Shown here in pieces: positions 62,180 to 64,000 of a stretch of DNA of 64,000 nt. The stretch lies in assembly GCF_008843145.1 (NCBI RefSeq), contig NZ_CP030265.1:4643001-4707000 (forward strand), in the 5' to 3' direction. The notes under the pieces were generated by a model. That model was not told where the DNA came from. It ran no database searches and worked only from the letters and a program-made list of their open reading frames with translations. This DNA is from Skermanella pratensis. Lineage in GTDB: Bacteria > Pseudomonadota > Alphaproteobacteria > Azospirillales > Azospirillaceae. Made by a program: the position numbers and the translations under genes. Position 1 is the first letter of the stretch. Each line of letters starts with the position of its first letter.

Positions 62180-63412
62180 GTGCCTTCGCCGCTTCGCCTT
62201 CCACTGCTCGCCGCCGTCGTGGCGGCGGGGCTTAATCTGGGCGCCGTGCCGGCAGGCGCCCAGGCACCGTCATCCCCGACACCCGACTGGGACGCGACGC
62301 TGGCGGCCGCGCGCGGCAAGACCGTGTTCTGGAACGCCTGGGCGGGCGACCCCCGGATCAACGACTATATCGGCTGGGTCGGCGGCCAGGTGCGCGACCG
62401 CTTCGGCATCGACCTGCGCCATGTCAAGGTGACCGACACAGCCGACGTCGTATCCCGCGTGCTGGCCGAGAAGGCGGCCGGCAAGGACCGGGGCGGCTCG
62501 GTCGACCTGGTCTGGATCAACGGCGAGAACTTCGCGGCCATGAAGGAGAACGGGCTGCTGCACGGCCCCTTCGTGGACCGGCTGCCCAACGCGGCCCTGA
62601 TCGACACGGAGGGCAAGCCGACCACCACGGTGGATTTCACCATCCCGACCGACGGGATGGAGGCGCCGTGGGGCATGGCCCAGTTCGTCTTCGTCCATGA
62701 CGGCGATCAGGTCGCCGCACCGCCGCGCAGCGCCGCCGCCCTGCTGGACTGGACGAAGGAGAACCCCGGCCGGTTCACCTATCCGGGCCCGCCGGACTTC
62801 ATCGGCAGCACCTTCCTGAAGCAGATGCTGGTGGAGGTGGCGGCCGACCCGGCGCGGCTCCAGAAGCCGGCCGACGATGCCGATTTCGACCTGGTGACCG
62901 CACCGCTCTGGTCGTTCCTGGAGCAACTCCATCCCAACCTGGCGCGCGGCGGACGGAGTTTCCCGGCGAGCGGCCCGGCGCTGAAGCAGATGCTGGCCGA
63001 CGGCGAGGTCGCCATGGGCTTGAGCTTCCATCCCGGCGAGGCGTCCCGCGATATCGCCGGCGGCCTGCTGCCGTCCTCGGTCCGCACCTTCGTGCTGGAG
63101 CGCGGAACGATCGGCAACACCCATTTCGTGGCGATCCCCTACAACGCGAACGCCCTGGAGGCCGCGATGGTGGTGGCCGATTTCCTGCTGTCGCCGGAAG
63201 CCCAATTGCGCAAGCAGGACCCCGGCGTGTGGGGCGACTTCACCGTCCTCGACCTGGACCGGCTCAAGCCGGAGGACCGCCGGAGGTTCGACGCGCTGCC
63301 TCGGGGAGAGGCGACCCTGTCGGACGAGGAACTGGGCACGCCCCAGCCCGAACCGCACCCCTCGTGGATGGTGCGGATCGAGCAGCAATGGACGAAGCGG
63401 TACGGAAGCTGA
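62180..63412 (+). CDS. ynjB: ABC transporter substrate-binding protein, YnjB-like
   Basis: A 410-residue exported protein. Seen: a signal peptide ending VPAGAQAPS; TVFWNAWAGDPRINDYIGWV, VDLVWINGENFAAMKENGLL, DGMEAPWGMAQFVFVHD, FTYPGPPDFIGSTFLKQML and HPSWMVRIEQQW, the set of segments typical of YnjB (COG4134). The start is GTG 62180 with AGGAG 11 bases upstream. Its natural partners YnjC and YnjD are encoded at 19055-21609. It converges on pgk. Confidence 0.88.
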   Translation: MPSPLRLPLLAAVVAAGLNLGAVPAGAQAPSSPTPDWDATLAAARGKTVFWNAWAGDPRINDYIGWVGGQVRDRFGIDLRHVKVTDTADVVSRVLAEKAAGKDRGGSVDLVWINGENFAAMKENGLLHGPFVDRLPNAALIDTEGKPTTTVDFTIPTDGMEAPWGMAQFVFVHDGDQVAAPPRSAAALLDWTKENPGRFTYPGPPDFIGSTFLKQMLVEVAADPARLQKPADDADFDLVTAPLWSFLEQLHPNLARGGRSFPASGPALKQMLADGEVAMGLSFHPGEASRDIAGGLLPSSVRTFVLERGTIGNTHFVAIPYNANALEAAMVVADFLLSPEAQLRKQDPGVWGDFTVLDLDRLKPEDRRRFDALPRGEATLSDEELGTPQPEPHPSWMVRIEQQWTKRYGS

Positions 63413-63424
63413 CGCTTCCGCCGC

Positions 63425-64000
63425 TCAGCCCTTGAGCGCCGCGACGCCCGGCAGATCCTTGCCTTCCAGCCATTCCAGGAAGGCGCCGCCGGCGGCCGAG
63501 ACATAGGTGAACGAGTCCTCGACGCCGGCCGCGGCCAGGGCCGCCACGGTGTCGCCGCCGCCGGCCACGCTCAGGACCCGCCCGGCCTTGGTCAGCGCCG
63601 CGACGCTGCCGGCCACCGCGTTGGTCCCGGCGTCGAACGGCCGGGTCTCGAACGCGCCGAGCGGGCCGTTCCAGACCACCGTGCGGCAGCCCTGGAGCTT
63701 CAGGGTCACGTACTCGACCGTGGCCGGGCCGACATCCAGGATCATGGCGTCGGCGGGCACCTGGTCGATCGCCACCACCTGGCTCTCGGCGCCGGCCTTG
63801 AACTCCTTAGCGACGATGGCATCGCGCGGCAGCAGGATCTCGCATCCCGCCTGGTCGGCGATCGCCATGATCTCGCGCGCCTGCTCGGCCATGTCCTTCT
63901 CGCACAGCGAGGCTCCGACCGCGGTGCCGCGGGCATAGAGGAAGGTGTTGGCCATGCCGCCGCCCAGCGCCAGCAGGTTGACCCGGCGCACCAGGTTGCC
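63425..64000 (-). CDS. pgk: Phosphoglycerate kinase, C-terminal part (truncated by window edge)
   Basis: The C-terminal 191 residues or so of PGK. Seen: [61 protein letters not shown] and [16 protein letters not shown], the nucleotide-binding half. Known reaction: 1,3-bisphosphoglycerate plus ADP to 3-phosphoglycerate plus ATP. The gene enters from the right edge of the window and ends at 63425. Confidence 0.95.
   Translation of the reverse strand, partial: GNLVRRVNLLALGGGMANTFLYARGTAVGASLCEKDMAEQAREIMAIADQAGCEILLPRDAIVAKEFKAGAESQVVAIDQVPADAMILDVGPATVEYVTLKLQGCRTVVWNGPLGAFETRPFDAGTNAVAGSVAALTKAGRVLSVAGGGDTVAALAAAGVEDSFTYVSAAGGAFLEWLEGKDLPGVAALKG

Noticed and set aside
1-64000. CRISPR arrays, rRNA genes, insertion sequences or prophage
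   Set aside because: No regularly spaced repeats of 25-40 bases, no rRNA signatures, no transposase or integrase motifs were found on either strand.

Overview
The window is a high-GC stretch of bacterial chromosome. The organism is most likely an alphaproteobacterium of the Rhodospirillales, with Azospirillum or Skermanella the closest fit I can suggest. The grounds are strong GC bias at third codon positions, two HWE/HisKA_2-type histidine kinases, many PAS-type hybrid kinases, glcDEF, a DUF485-actP-DUF294-exonuclease gene run, and an argD-argF-hslO operon. The species assignment is inference. I see no rRNA, CRISPR array, insertion sequence or prophage. One tRNA gene, tRNA-Gly(CCC), is present.

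Layout. 1-3054: glcD-glcE-glcF (glycolate oxidase; glcF runs off the left edge). 3262-3451: rpmJ with its own terminator. 3571-6063: a methyltransferase divergent from a GAF-HWE histidine kinase. 6080-9672: a four-gene Mla/MCE lipid-transport operon. 9802-13728: a frameshifted EhuB-like binding protein divergent from a membrane PAS hybrid kinase whose receiver lies in another frame. 13732-17357: a 5'-nucleotidase-like enzyme divergent from an AGCS amino-acid symporter, then an EthD-like protein. 17443-17973: remnants of a toxin-antitoxin pair beside tRNA-Gly. 18072-22967: GNAT, ynjC-ynjD ABC transporter genes, apaG and folE. 23044-25759: TrkH, an XRE regulator and a hypothetical protein. 25811-30772 (minus): argD-argF-hslO, a D,D-carboxypeptidase and a lipoprotein. 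31082-33481: four lipoprotein genes (CsgG, a small lipoprotein, DUF4810 and GNA1162/DUF799). 33611-36666: a coupled pair of unrecognised proteins, the second TPR-like. 36671-38285: two tandem ABC-2 permeases. 38408-42404: MCP with a small partner, recX, a response regulator and a hypothetical protein. 43105-49328: an orphan Liv-type binding protein, then a FIST sensor protein coupled to a 1263-residue hybrid kinase. 49479-57410: MscS-type channel, frameshifted binding protein, degenerate exonuclease, DUF294, actP and DUF485. 57702-63412: small proteins, an HWE kinase, then two rSAM/selenodomain-associated transferases, a phosphotransferase and YnjB. 63425-64000: the pgk 3' end.

How it works together. 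The carbon genes (glcDEF, actP, pgk) suggest use of two-carbon acids. Several units are translationally coupled through ATGA, GTGA, TGATG or TAATG overlaps. The YnjBCD transporter is split: the binding protein is 40 kb from the permease and ATPase. Three genes carry single-base frame disruptions. A recurring oddity is short tandem duplication with a 12-21 bp period, most often 15 bp, at nine places. The least explained segment is the gene pair at 33611-36666.
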